From positions 45,131,169 to 45,195,168 of the forward strand of contig OX485806.1 in NCBI GenBank assembly GCA_950295325.1: a stretch of 64,000 nucleotides of DNA. Direction: 5' to 3'. The notes beneath the pieces are model-generated. The model saw only the letters and a program-made list of their open reading frames with translations. It searched no databases and was not told the origin of the DNA. The translations under genes and the position numbers were made by a program. This document shows positions 24,840-36,129 of this stretch, piece after piece. Origin of the DNA: Polytrichum commune. Taxonomy: Eukaryota > Streptophyta > Polytrichopsida > Polytrichales > Polytrichaceae. How positions within the stretch are numbered: the first letter of the stretch is position 1; every line of letters starts with the position of its first letter.

Positions 24840-25745
24840 CCCTCTCGGTTCCGGGACAACACTCCTATGTGAGCGGTGAGCGGAGATTTAAAGAGCGGAG
24901 AGGGTCTAAGTGGCGGTTGTTTGGACCAAATTTTGACTTGAATGGGTTGTAATATAGATGTGTATATATCTGGAATAGATAAATTCATATGTTGAAATCC
25001 TTTTGAGTTGCACTAGGATCCGACCCTCTCGGAACCGAGAGGGTCTAGGTGGCGGTTAATTGGACCAGATTTTGACAAGAATGAGTTGTAATATGGATGT
25101 GTATGTATGTGGACTACATAGACTCATATGTTGAAATTCTTTTGGAATGCACTAGGATTCGACCCTCTCGGAACCGAGAGGGTCTAGGTGGCGGTCGATT
25201 GGACCAGATTTTGACAAGAATGAGTTGTAATATGGATGTGTATGTATGTGGACTACATAGACTCATATGTTGAAATTCTTTTGGAATGCATTAGGATTCG
25301 ACCCTCTCGGAACCGAGAGGGTCTAGGTGGCGGTCGATTGGACCAGATTTTGACAAGAATGAGTTGTAATATGGATGTGTATGTATGTGGACTACATAGA
25401 CTCATATGTTGAAATTCTTTTGGAATGCACTAGGATCCGACCCTCTCGGAACCGAGAGGGTCTAGGTGGACCAACTTTTGACAAGATTGAGGTGCCTTGT
25501 GTATGTGTATGTATGTGGACTAGGTAGGTTCCTTTGTAGAAATTGTTTGAGTATGCCCTAGAGTTCGACCCTCTCGGAACCGAGAGGGCGTAGGTGGTGG
25601 TTGTTTGGACCAGATTTTGACTTGAATGGGTTGTAATATGGATGTAAATGTTTGTGGACTAGCTAGGTCCATATGTTGAAATTCTTTGGGAATGCACTAG
25701 GATCCAACCCTCTCGGAACCGACAGGGTCTAGCTGACGGTTGTTT
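24840..25745 (+). repeat. Palindrome array 1, forward block with GGCGGTTG units
   Basis: Units of about 130-140 bp each carry one CCCTCTCGG palindrome, then TCTAGGTGGCGGT, GGACCAGATTTTGACAAGAA and GTATGTATGTGGACTA. Next come CATATGTTGAAATTCTTTTG and a closing GCACTAGGATCCGA. Cores lie near 25021, 25162, 25300, 25440, 25567 and 25706, all with an AA centre. Adjacent units between 25.0 and 25.4 kb are almost identical, so amplification was recent. Confidence 0.9.
24854..24898 (+). repeat. 45-bp fragment of the dispersed 270-bp repeat inside a palindrome core
   Basis: The palindrome starting at 24838 reads normally to CCG at 24853 and resumes with AGAGGGTC at 24899. Between them lies GACAACACTCCTATGTGAGC plus GGTGAGCGGAG, matching the outer end of the repeat at 45622 on the minus strand. 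Only the terminal part is present. Confidence 0.6.
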
Positions 25746-27500
25746 AAACCTAATTGTGCAAAATCTGGTGCTTCATTACTACACCAAAACCCTCTCGGTT
25801 CCGAGAGGGTGAAATTCTAGCCCCAAAACAAACCAGTTGAACCTAAGAACAAACTAGTTGGAACTATCCACACATACAAGCTAACAACCTTATTGTGCAA
25901 AATCTGGTGCTTCATTACTACACCAAGACCCTCTCGGTTCCGAGAGGGTGAAAATCTACACCACAAACAAACTAGTTGAACCTAACGACCAACTAGTCGA
26001 ACCTATCCACACATACAAGGTAACAACCTTAATGTGCAAAATCTAGTCCTATATTACTACACGGAGACCCTCTCGGTTCCGGGAGGGTGAAATTCTAGAC
26101 CACAAACAAACTACTTGAACCTAACGACCAACTAGTTGAACCTATCCACACATACAAGCTAACAACCTTATTGTGCAAAATATGGTGCTTCATTACTACA
26201 CCAAGACCCTCTCGGTTCCGAGAGGGTGAAAATCTAGACCACAAACAAACTACTTAAACCTAACGACCAACTAGTTGAACCCATCCACACATACAAGCTT
26301 TCAACCTTAATGAGCAAAATATGGTGCTTCATTACTACACAAAGACCCTCTCGGAATCGAGAGGGTGAAATTATAGCCCCAAAACAAACCAGTTGCACCT
26401 AACGACCAACTACTTGAACCTATCCACACATACAAGCTAACAACCTTAATGTGCAAAATCTGGTCCAATATTACTACACAATGACCCGAGAGGGTAAAAT
26501 TCTAGACCAAAAACAAACCAGTTGAACATAAGAACAGACTAGTTGGACCTATCCACACATACAAGCAAACAACCTTATTGTGCAATACCTGGTCCTATAT
26601 TTCTATCCTAAGACCCTCTCGGTTCCGAGAAGGTGGAATTCCAACACACATACAAGCTTTCAACCTAAATATGCAAATTTTGGTCCTATATTACTCCTTG
26701 AAGAACCTCACGGTACCGACAGGTTGAAAATCCAGCCCAAAAACAACCCCGTTGAACATATGAACCACCAAGTTCAACCTATGTCCACAAACAACCTTTC
26801 AACCTTAATGTTCAAAATCTCTTGCTTCATTACTACACAAAGACCCTCTCGGTTCCGAGAGGGTGAAATTCTGGAACACAAACAACTAGTTGGACCTAAC
26901 GACGAACTAGTGCACCTCTCCACACAAACAAGCTAACAACCTTTATGTGCAGAATCTGGTCCCATATTTCTATCCTAAGACCCTCTCGGTTCCGAGAGGG
27001 TGAAATTCTAGCCCACAAACAAACTAGTTGAACCTAACGACCAACTACTTCAACGTAACCAAACAATGAAGCTATGAACCTTCAAAAATAAAATCTAATC
27101 CTTGACACCTATACTAAGACCCTCTCGGAACCGAGAGGGTCTAATTCCAGCCACCAAGCACACTAGTTGAGCCTAACAACCAACTTGTTGAACCTATCCA
27201 CACATACAATCTAACAACCTTAATGTGCAAAATTTGGTGCTTCATTACTACACGAACACCCTCTCGGTTCCGAGAGGGTGAAATTCCAGCCGTAGAACAA
27301 ACCAGTTCAACCTAACAACTAACACCCTTAGTGTGCAGAATGTAGACCTTTACTTCTATCCAAAGACCCTCTCGGTTCCGAGAGGGTGAAATCCTTGCCC
27401 ACAACAAACTAGTTGAACCTATGAACCACCTAGTTGAATCTATCCAAACATACAAGCATTCAAACTTAATGTGCAAAATCAATTCTTATATTTCTATCCT
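25745..27500 (-). repeat. Palindrome array 1, inverted block
   Basis: Here the cores mostly have a TT centre and are followed by GTGAAATTCTAG, ACAAACTAGTTGAACCTA, ATCCACACATACAAGC, AACAACCTTA and TGTGCAAAATCTGGT, i.e. the reverse-complement arrangement of the forward units (GGACCAGATTTTG). Cores lie near 25788, 25926, 26066, 26204, 26343 (TC variant), 26612, 26842, 26979, 27118 (AA, flipped), 27256 and 27365. Two are badly eroded (26484 and 26703). The block is more diverged than the forward blocks. Confidence 0.85.
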
Positions 27501-27689
27501 TAGACCCTCTAGGAACCGAGAGGGTGTAGGTGGCGGTTGTTTGGACCAGATTGTGGGAATTATGTATGTGGACTAGGTAGGTACTTAGGTTGAAATTTTT
27601 TTGTGTGTGCATTAGAGGGAGACCCTCTCGGAACCGAGAGGGTCAAGGTGGTGATAGTATGGACCAAATTTTGCCAAGTGTAGGGCGGC
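27500..27689 (+). repeat. Palindrome array 1, forward units left of the TIR element
   Basis: Cores near 27504 (AGGAACC variant) and 27621 are followed by forward-type unit sequence: GGCGGTTGTTTGGACCAGAT and GGTGATAGTATGGACCAAAT. The second unit is broken at AGGGCGGC by the inserted element and resumes at 28333. Confidence 0.85.
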
Positions 27690-28332
27690 CTCATGGAGTG
27701 CACTATTCATTAAAACCAAGTATCACGTGCGTGCATGCCCCTTATTAAAATACCCCTGTATACATTTTATTTTTGCTAAAATCAAGCAATATACTTACAA
27801 ATCTCATTGCTTCAAAATACATTTCCATACGTACACAAGGGTCCAAAACCAAATACAGAAATTGTATATAACATGTGTACAAATGTTTGGAAATGCAAAA
27901 ATATGGCCCTATTATATGTATACTATCAAATCATGGATTTTTAGTTATAAAGTCGTTAAAGACTTTTTCATCACTTGGATGAAGTTCGTACGTGTCTGTT
28001 TCAACATCATACGTCAAATTGGCCAAAGCAATAACCGTATCCAATTCTACCATAATATGATCTGTGAGATCATAACTCCAAATAAGGTTGTTACTTAGTG
28101 GATGAAAAAACGCATGATTCTTGGTCTAGGTCTAACTTGAACACGTAAACGCATAAACCCGTACTTTACATATATTTTTCTATAGCCTTATCTCCAGCCT
28201 CATGTACATCTACTTCCTGCTTAATAGCAATATGTCTCTTGTACGTACATTTTGTACATGCTTGTTCTAAATAATACCCCATTTGTGCACGCACGTGTAT
28301 ATTTACAGTACTTGAACAGTGCACTCCCTGGA
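27690..28332. mobile_element. 643-bp TIR element with 8-bp target duplication
   Basis: The element is bounded by AGGGCGGC on both sides (27682-27689 and 28333-28340), the sequence expected once in an intact array unit. Its ends are inverted repeats: CTCATGGAGTGCACT at the left and the reverse complement of TCCAGGGAGTGCACT at the right, extending to ATCACGTGCGTG / ACACGTGCGTG over about 40 bp. It is a sibling of the 708-bp element at 55684. An 8-bp duplication fits hAT-like or P/Novosib-like elements; the superfamily is not settled. Confidence 0.85.
27940..28100 (-). CDS. Conserved ORF fragment within the TIR element
   Basis: The minus strand reads LSNNLIWSYDLTDHIMVELD, then TVIALANLTYDVETD and TYELHPSDEKVFNDFI. 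The sibling element at 55926-56225 encodes WTYDLTDHLMIDLETIIALA, then TMTYIGES and YELHPGDDKNFNDFV. The frame is kept between copies although the DNA has diverged, with many changes at third codon positions. I do not recognise the domain. It may be the C-terminus of the parental transposase or a small protein of the element. Confidence 0.45.
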
Positions 28333-30690
28333 AGGGCGGCTTGTGTATGTGAATGTATGTGGACTAGGTAGCTACTTAGGTTGAAATTTTTTGTGTCTGC
28401 ACTAGAGTGAGACCCTCTCGGAACCGAGAGGGTCTAGGTGGTGATAGTATGGACCAGATTTTGGGAATTATGAATGTGGACTAGGTAGGTACTTAGGTTG
28501 ATATTTTCTTGTGTGTGCACTAGAGTGAGACCCTCTCGGAACCGAGAGGGTCTAGGTGGTGATAGTATTGACCAGATTTTGACAAGTTTAGGGCAGCTTG
28601 TGTATGTGAATGTATGTGGACTAGGTAGCTACTTAGGTTGAAATTTTTTGTGTCTGCACTAGAGTGAGACCCTCTCGGAACCGAGAGGGTCTAGGTGGTG
28701 AAAGTATGGACCAGATTTTGGGAATTATGAATGTGCACTAGGTAGATACTTAGGTTGATATTTTCTTGTGTGTGCACTAGAGTGAGACCCTCTCGGAACC
28801 GAGAGGGTCTAGGTGGTGAAAGTATGGACCAGATTTTGGGAATTATGAATGTGCACTAGGTAGATACTTAGGTTGATATTTTCTTGTGTGTGCACTAGAG
28901 TGAGACCCTCTCGGAACCGAGAGGGTCTAGGTGGTGATAGTGTTGAACAGATTTTGGGAATTATGTATGTGGACTAGGTAGGCACTTAGGTGGAAATTTT
29001 TTGTGTGTGCACTAGAATGAGACCCTCTCGGAACCGAGAGGGTCTAGGTGGTGATAGTATGGACAAGATTTTGGGAATTATGAATGTGGACTAGGTAGGT
29101 ACTTATGGTGAAATTTTTTGGTGTGTGCACTAGAGTGAGACCCTCTCGGAATCGAGAGGGTCTAGGTGGTGATAGTATTGACCAGATTTTGACAAGTTTA
29201 GGGCGGCTTGTGTATGTGAATGTATGTGGACTAGGTAGGTACTTAGGTTGAATTTTTTTTTGTGTGCACTAGAGTGAGACCCTCTCGGAACCGAGAGGGT
29301 CTAGGTGGTGATAGTATTGGCCAGATTTTGACAAGTTCAGGGTGGCTTGTGTATGTGAATGTATGTGGACTCCCAAGGGACTTCGGTTGAAATTGTTTGG
29401 GTGTGCACTAGAGTGAGACCCTCTCGGAACCAAGAGGGTCTAGGTGGTGATAGTATGGACTAGATTTTGACAAGTTTAGGGTGGCTTGTGTATGTGAATG
29501 TATGTGGACTAGGTATGTTCTTAGGTTGAAAATGTTTGTTTGTGCACTAGAGTGAGACCCTCTTGGAACCGAGAGGGTCTTAGTGGCGAATGTATGGACC
29601 AGATTTTGACAATTGTGAGGTTCCGTGTGTACGTGTATGTATGTGGATTAGCTAGGTTCATATCTTGAAATTCTTTTGGAATGCACTAGGATCCGACCCT
29701 CTCGGTTCCGAGAGGGTCTAGGTGGCGGTTGTTTGGACCAGATTTTGACTAGAATTGGGTGCCTTGTCTATGTGTATGCATGTGGACTAGATAGAACCAT
29801 ATGTTGAAATTCTTTGGAAATGCACTAGGATCCGAGCCTCTCGGTTCCGAGAGGGTCTAGGTGGCGGTTGTTTGGACCAGATTTTGACAATAATAGGTTG
29901 TAATACGGATGTGTATGTATGTGGACTGGGTAAGTTCATATGTTGAAATTCTTCTGGAATGCACTAGTGTCCGACCCTCTCGGTTCCGAGAGGGTCTATG
30001 TGGCGGTTGTTTGGACCAGATTTTGACAATAATGGGTTGTAATATGGATGTGTATGTATGTGGACTAGGTAAGTTCATACGTTGAAATTCTTCTGGAATG
30101 CACTAGTGGCCGACCCTCTCGGAACCGAGAGGGTCTAGGGTGCAATTGTTTGGACCAGATTTTGACTAGAATTGGGTGCCTTGTCTATGTGTATGCATGT
30201 GGACTAGATAGAATCATATGTTGAAATTCTTTGGAAATGCACTAGAATCCGACCCTCTCGGCACCGAGAGGGTCTAGTGTGCGGTAGTTTGGACAAGATT
30301 TTGACTTAAATGAGGTTCCTTGTGTATGCGTATGTATGTGGTCTAGCTATATTCATATGTTGAAATTCTTTGTGTATGCACTAGAATCCGACCCTCTCGG
30401 GACCGAGAGGGTGTTGCTTGCAGTATTTTGGACCAGATTTTGACTAGAATGAGGTGCCTTTTCAATGTGTATGTATGTGCACTAGTTAGGTTCATATGTT
30501 GAAATTTTATTGGAATGCACTAGAGTCCGACCCTCTTGGAACCGAGAGGGTCTTCCTTGCGGTATTTTTGACTAGATTTTGACTAGAATGAGGTTCCTTT
30601 TGTATGTGTATGTGTGTGGACTAGCTAGATTCATATGTTGAAATTCTTTGTGTATGCACTAGAATCCAACCTTTTCGGACTACGTTTATG
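28333..30690 (+). repeat. Palindrome array 1, main forward block
   Basis: Eighteen or so units of two lengths (about 118 and 139 bp) share a core, TCTAGGTGGTGATAGTATGG, ACCAGATTTTG, GTGGACTAGGTAG, CTTAGGTTGAAATTTT and GTGCACTAGAGTGAGA. The longer type adds ACAAGTTTAGGGCGGCTTG. Cores lie near 28411, 28530, 28671, 28789, 28907, 29023, 29141, 29280, 29419, 29558, 29696, 29833, 29972, 30113, 30251, 30389 and 30529, with a last ruined one at 30668. Most have an AA centre; those at 29696, 29833 and 29972 have TT despite forward flanks. Confidence 0.9.
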
Positions 30691-30699
30691 TTTGTGTTA

Positions 30700-33110
30700 T
30701 CTTAGTTTGAGAAAGGGGTTGAGGGTGAGATCGCCTCATTTGAAAATGAATGCTTCATCGACATTGACTGGGTTTCTATGGAAGATCTTTTCCAACCTGT
30801 TTATTTTGTCGAGCATTGAAGGCTCATTTTGTGAAACAAGGCTTGTAGAGTATATTTTGATGACAAGGGTGTCTTAAAGTTCACCAAAGGGCTCGATCTC
30901 ATGGAGTTCGAGGAAGGCCCCTTAGCTATCAAGCGTGTTGCTTACCGGTAATCATTTTTTCTTTTTCTTTTGTCCTTCATATCTTCGTTTCTTTTCACTC
31001 CATTTCTTTGTTCTAATTTTCTTCACTTTGTAGGTACATTCACCATGAGCTTGTCGTAAAGAATGCTCTTCCTTCTTCGTCCTTGACGTCTTTCCTTGAC
31101 GAGTGGATCGATGACAACTCAAATCTTAGTGTATACACGCCCATGCAACTTGAAAAATTTCCACGCGTGCATTTAGTCGCTGGTGGTTGGTGCTTGGATT
31201 GTTCTCGTGGATTTGTTCATGACGTAGAAGAACCCCTCTACAATAGCCTCACTTCCTCTGTCCTGAGGTAATTGAATTGGAGGAAGAGCCGGAAAAAGAT
31301 GAGAATCCGGCTCCTCCCACCAATGACAAAGAGGTTGCACCGGTGAAGGCCAAGGCCAAGGCCAAGGCCAAGGCCAAGGGTAAGAGGGTGGCATCTAGTT
31401 AAGTGTCCACTCGTTCAACGCATTCCAACTACGACAGTTGTCGGAAGTCCAATGGCAACTCCTTCTGCCCCTTCTCGGGACCATGTTCCAGCTCTTTCCC
31501 ATAGCGGTGTCACCATTTCCTCCGTGCCATGCAAGAGGAAGGCCGTCGCTCCAGATACCTCCGCAACTTCTCTCTCTTTGATTAAAAATGTCCACATGGG
31601 GAGCTCATAGAGGATCTCATGCGGTCCAAGGTTCCCCCTCCGGCTTACCGCCGTATCCAAGAATTCCTTACTAAGGTTTGTGGGACATTCTATTGTTTTC
31701 TCGTTCATTCATTCTAATTCAACAATTATTTTCTTATATTTTCCTTTGGATTTTGGATTTGCAAATTGGAGCGGGTCGTACTCGTCCTAATAGCAAGCCT
31801 AAGGTGCATACAGGGCTTGATCTACTCCTCGCAGATATGCCGGAGAACCTTTGTGTGTCTGGCATCTTGTCATCATCGTCCGATGTTCCTATATGGAACA
31901 AGCGTTCTTCGACTTATTTTGAGGTTCTCTTTACCTTTGCTAACGCCAACCTTCATGACGACGACATTCTTGTCTTTGCACATGCCGCTGATCCTGACGT
32001 GTCTAGATCCATACATAACTGGGCACATACAGAGGACTTCTACGTTGCCGAAGACTGGTTTGGCATGAATGACCTCGATCTCCAATCGCATACTAATCCA
32101 CCCGAGTTGGTAATTTCTTTCTTGCCTCATCATTTTGTATTATTATCTTCTTTTCCTTGCATTTTTGTATTCCTAATTCTACCCTTCTCATTTCTTGCAG
32201 ACTCGCAAGTTCTTCATCAAGGTGCTCGTGCGTAATGATTCTGTTTTGAATGTCCGGACCTCGACCTTCAAAGACATGGGTTACAATCTCAAGAGAGATG
32301 GTTGGCTCAATAGCTTCCCCGATTCGAAGAACTAGTCGGTGAGGGAAGACGGAGTGCCTTGGAGAGGTGCTCGTCAAAAGCGCCCTAAGTTATTTTCCAT
32401 CATTTTCTCCGCCCTCACTGACAATGACGACATTATCATGGATTGGCAATGTGGCCTTAGATTGTTTTTCTTTTTCTTGTTTCTCATGACTTTGTTCTTT
32501 GTTGTTTTTTTTTACTTGTTTCATTTCCCATTAATTCCCTTATGCTCACCTTCTCGTATTTCGTTCTTCTAGGAGGTTCCGTCATTGCATGTTGATCCAT
32601 TCAACGCCATATTATGGCGCTTGAGTCGGATATCGATATCTTCAAGTCCATCATCTTCCCTATGCGTGAGACTGAGCAAGAACACACTTATCAGCATGCT
32701 GCCCCACAACGAGGATTGGTTTTTGCTCCTCCTCCCCGGAAGATGGTGAAGCGCAATTTTAATTTGTTATGTGCGTAAGTTTGTTCTTGGCTTCTTACTT
32801 GCTTGCTTGCATTTCTATCTTCTCGATTCCAGATTTTTGGCATGTGTTAATTTTTTTTGTTTTCTCGTTCTATATTTTCAAAGTTCATATTGAGAGCCCG
32901 ATTGGTGTTCTTAATGCGGACATGTTTGCAACCCCTTCGACGACGTTTGAGCTCCCTTCGTATGCTGCTGACCTTCCCCATCTTTTGGCGGAAGCGTCGT
33001 CCCCACCTCCTAGTCACACCCGCCCTTTCAACAAACTAGTTTTGGATTTCCTAGACATAGAGGCCGAGCAGGGCGAGGATAGTGATAGACATGGTAGTCC
33101 AAGTTTTTGA
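30700..33110 (+). pseudogene. Decayed multi-exon gene with a methyltransferase-like motif
   Basis: Exon A (to 30947) reads EGEIASFENECFIDIDWVSM and GLDLMEFEEGPLAIKRVAYR. A clean intron GTAATC...TTTGTAG (30948-31033) keeps the frame into YIHHELVVKNALPSSS, DEWIDDN and YTPMQLEKFPRVHLVAGGW. A low-complexity KAKAKAKAK stretch follows (31345-31380), then LMRSKVPPPAYRRIQEFLTK. The next exon (to 32109) has GLDLLLADMPENLCVSGILS, IWNKRSSTYFEVLFTFANAN and FYVAEDWFGM. Intron 32110-32200 leads to TRKFFIKVLVRND and MGYNLKRDGW, then DDIIMDWQCG. After an intron come GGSVIAC, RHIMALESDIDIF and LPHLLAEASS before TAG/TGA. DWQCG-x-GGS followed by a strand ending in ALESD resembles motif I plus the next acidic strand of N4/N6 amino-methyltransferases. 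Stops and frameshifts (near 30818, 31262, 32334 and 32607) show decay. The function is inference. Confidence 0.45.
31343..31380 (+). repeat. Hexanucleotide minisatellite inside the coding relic
   Basis: AAGGCC is repeated about six times (AAGGCCAAGGCCAAGGCC and onward), coding for alternating Lys-Ala. It lies between the VHLVAGGW exon and the serine-rich part of the relic and would form a charged linker. Confidence 0.8.
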
Positions 33111-33314
33111 CTACGCCTCGTGCGTTTATGTTTGAGTTTTTTTATAAGTTCATTTGTGGAATTTTCATGTGCCTTTTGCAAACCACATTCAACTCCTTCT
33201 TCATCTTATGTTGTCGTTTGTTTTCAATTGCTCTTGAAGGTTGAAGGCTTGTATTAATTTTGTACATATGTTCAACTACTTGGTTGATAGATTCAACTAC
33301 TTTGTTGTTTGGCT

Positions 33315-33725
33315 GAAATTTGACCCTCTCGGAACCGAGTGGGTCTTAGTGTAGGAATCAAGGACGAGATTTAAGATAGGTTCGGGTGGATGGGGTTGTA
33401 TCTTTTTTGGTTAGGTTGATATTTCTCAAGTTAAGGTGTTGGGCAATGTAGGGACCCTGTTGGTTCCGAGAGACTATATGTGTGAACCGCATTCTCAACT
33501 TTGATTCATATGATGAATCTTTTTGTTTTTTGGATGCTCTCACTTCGGAAGTGAGACTAGATGCGTAGGCCAGATTCTCAACTTTGATTCATATTAAGAA
33601 TGTTTCTGTTTTTTTGGATGCTCTCACTTCCGAGAGCCTAGATGGATAGGCCACATTCTCAACTTTGATTCATATGTTGAATATTTGTGTTTTTTGGAGG
33701 GCTCTCACTTCGGAAGTGAGACTAG
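33315..33725. repeat. Residual CCCTCTCGG palindromes and a CTCACTTC palindrome array
   Basis: Single degenerate CCCTCTCGG-type cores occur at 33321 and 33452. Three units of about 80 bp then carry CTCACTTCGGAAGTGAG (33539-33555 and 33704-33720) or the variant CTCTCACTTCCGAGAG (33621). Each is followed by AGATG, GTAGGCCAGATTCTCAACTT and TGATTCATAT. The palindrome sequence differs but the layout (one palindrome per unit) repeats that of array 1. Confidence 0.7.
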
Positions 33726-33729
33726 ATGG

Positions 33730-34440
33730 GCAGGCCAGATTCTCATTTAGGCCACATTTATTTGGATTCTCATTTTTTAACTGGATACACATTTTTGTAA
33801 CTCTTGAGTTTGACACCTAACTTCACCTACATTTTCTCGGCCAATCAAATATTTTGTAAAACATTCCGCTCCTTCATCAGAAGGTCTAAGAATACTTGGA
33901 AAGAATACCCTAGCTACTTGGGGCAATGTATCACTTTGGACAAAATCATTTAAGAACACTTAAGTACATTTAAGGGCTACTTCACACACGAGCCAAGAGC
34001 TGTGACCATGAATTGTGAGAGCCCACGAGAAGGTGTCCAAAGGCCGTCCCAAGACACCTCCAAAATTATGTAGTGTGGTCACGGATTTTCAAGTCTAGTA
34101 TGAAGCCATATGTGACCAGGCCCTCATTCAAATGCTATTTCAATGGATTTCTATTCATGTGAGTCTTCACACATGATAAAAACAAAATAAATCAACGGTT
34201 GTGAATATTCAAAATGATAGGGTCTTTTGATTTTGTGTTAGGCCTACCTCCCAAAGGTGGATTCTTATGTTGTTGTTCGATTTCAATTGATGACATCAGC
34301 CCTAATTTAATATGAAACCATTTGAAACCTAGACTATAAGATCTTTGATAACAAATACATTCTTCCACGCCTTTAGGTTCTACTTGTTTCTCGAACCAAG
34401 ATGCGTTATAATCTCCACGGGAATGGGGTGCCTTTCCAAC
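33730..34440. other. No gene recognised
   Basis: AT-rich DNA between the minor palindrome array and the partial dispersed repeat. Short open frames here show no family features. Confidence 0.5.
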
Positions 34441-34459
34441 AAATTGAATTCACTCTATC

Positions 34460-34570
34460 TATAAATTCCACGGAAATAGGCACCGCTTGTCCTAAAATTA
34501 TCCAACAAAGTCAAAATTTTCTGCTCTCCAATCTCCGCTCTCCGCTCTCTGCTCTACGCTCACACTACTA
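34460..34570 (-). repeat. Dispersed 270-bp repeat, partial copy
   Basis: TTCCACGGAAATAGG, then CTGCTCTCCAATCTCCGCTC and TCCGCTCTCTGCTCTACGCT, then CACACTACT match the outer half of the copies at 45350-45622 (same orientation) and 20229-20495 (opposite). It lies upstream of the leader of gag copy B. Confidence 0.5.
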
Positions 34571-35039
34571 AGTTTCGCATTCGAAGGAGGGAGCAGCTTA
34601 GAAGAAGCACCGCTCTTCTTAGCTTAGGACGGTAGTTAGATTAGTTAGGCAGAATAGAGATAGGAAGATAGGACTTAGGAGTTTTGGGAAGTTGAGGAAT
34701 AAAATTCTCCCTTGGATTTTGTCAGCGGAAAATCGGGATCTTGATCCGGGAAATCCGGGAGGATGGAACCAGTTAGGGTTTTTTTAGGGGCCGCCGCCTT
34801 CAGATAAGGGATTTTGGGCCTCTACTTAAGGCTGAATAAGGAGCTGGATAGGGGTTCCTTCTCCATTGTTGTACTTTGATTGCTCCAACTCTAATATACT
34901 CCTTGATTTCTCACTCCTTGACTTTCCTTGATTGATTTTGTGTACGAATGATTCGGAGATCGTTAGCGGAGGAGAGAGAGCATGAGGGGATAGGAGTTCC
35001 GGATAGGACATGGGAGAAGAGACCCGGATCAGATCTAGT

Positions 35040-35535
35040 GCCTTGCGAATCCTCTCTGTGGGTAGTGGGAGGGAGACCTCACTATTCCGGATGGTTGACT
35101 AACGTCTAGGTGGGATAGCCGCTGGGAGGATAAGGTGAGATCCGGAAGGGATCCGGACTTGCGCCGTCCGAGCTTCTAAAGAGGTCCCACCGCCCTTAGA
35201 CGGACCAATCATGAAAGTGGTACGGATCGCCCAGTTAGCTCAGATTTAGTAGAGCCCAAGGTAGTGGTAGCCGGATCAATCTGTTAGGAGGAGGAGGGAA
35301 GTACAGGAACAGTTAGAATTCCGGGTCGGAGGCCATCTCCGGAGTGTAGTGGGAAGGGGACCTCATTGTTCCGAATGTCTGGGTAACGTCTAGGTGAGAT
35401 AGCCGTGGGGAGGACTGGGTAAAGATCCGGAAGGGATCCGGTCTTGCGCCAATTTGATCTTCTGAAGAGGTCTCACTGCTTTTGGACGGGACAATCCGGA
35501 AAGTGGTACAGATCACCCACTTATCCCCTCGAGTC
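35040..35535 (+). repeat. Two diverged direct repeats of about 190 bp
   Basis: Copies at 35048-35240 and 35345-35535 share TAACGTCTAGGTGnGATAGCC, GATCCGGAAGGGATCCGG, CTTGCGCC, CTTCTnAAGAGGTC and GTGGTACnGATC. They are part of the leader of the gag copy B element, which is dense in TCCGGA. Leader repeats of this type are common in plant LTR elements. Confidence 0.6.
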
Positions 35536-36129
35536 AAATCTCCGGGTGGAATCCGGAATACTCCAGTCGTTGTAGTCCTAAGATATAATCCGGATTTCCC
35601 TGTGTGACCTACCAAGACGGATTTGGCCAATCCGGATTGGTTGAAAGGGAATATCCAAATCCCAATCTTATAAGGGACGTCTTCACCGGAAGAAACCAAC
35701 TATTCTAGAGGGTAGAACGTAAAGGGGTAAATCTGGACCATAGGGGTGAGTAAGTATTATAATTAGGACCTAAAGATACAATCCGGAAAGGCAAACTCCG
35801 GAAGAGGAAGAGTTTCCAAAAGACCGGAAAGCCGGAAACCGGGGTTTCCGGAAATTCGGCTAAGGAGTGGAAGATAAGTGGGTACGGGGAGTTCTCGACC
35901 TCCTACACTTCACAAAATCCCTGGACAATACTAGGGTCATCCGGACAAAACCGGATTAGGCACTTAAAAACGCCAATCCGGATATTTTGGTGTTCGTGTG
36001 TTCCCACAAATCACATACGTGAGCAATAGCGCAAAGCAAGTAGGCTTAGTGATTCATTGATGTGGGAGCCGGTAAATGCCCGGAAGTCCGGATTAACAGC
36101 CAAACCGGTCTTTAGAATAGGAATAGGTA

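Noticed and set aside
26580-26936. Open frame of 118 codons within array 1.
   Set aside because: It translates palindrome units and is not conserved in frame between units.
23438-30690. CRISPR array (regular short repeats with spacers).
   Set aside because: The spacers are themselves homologous to each other, unit sizes are 117-140 bp, the surroundings are eukaryotic, and no cas-like gene is present.
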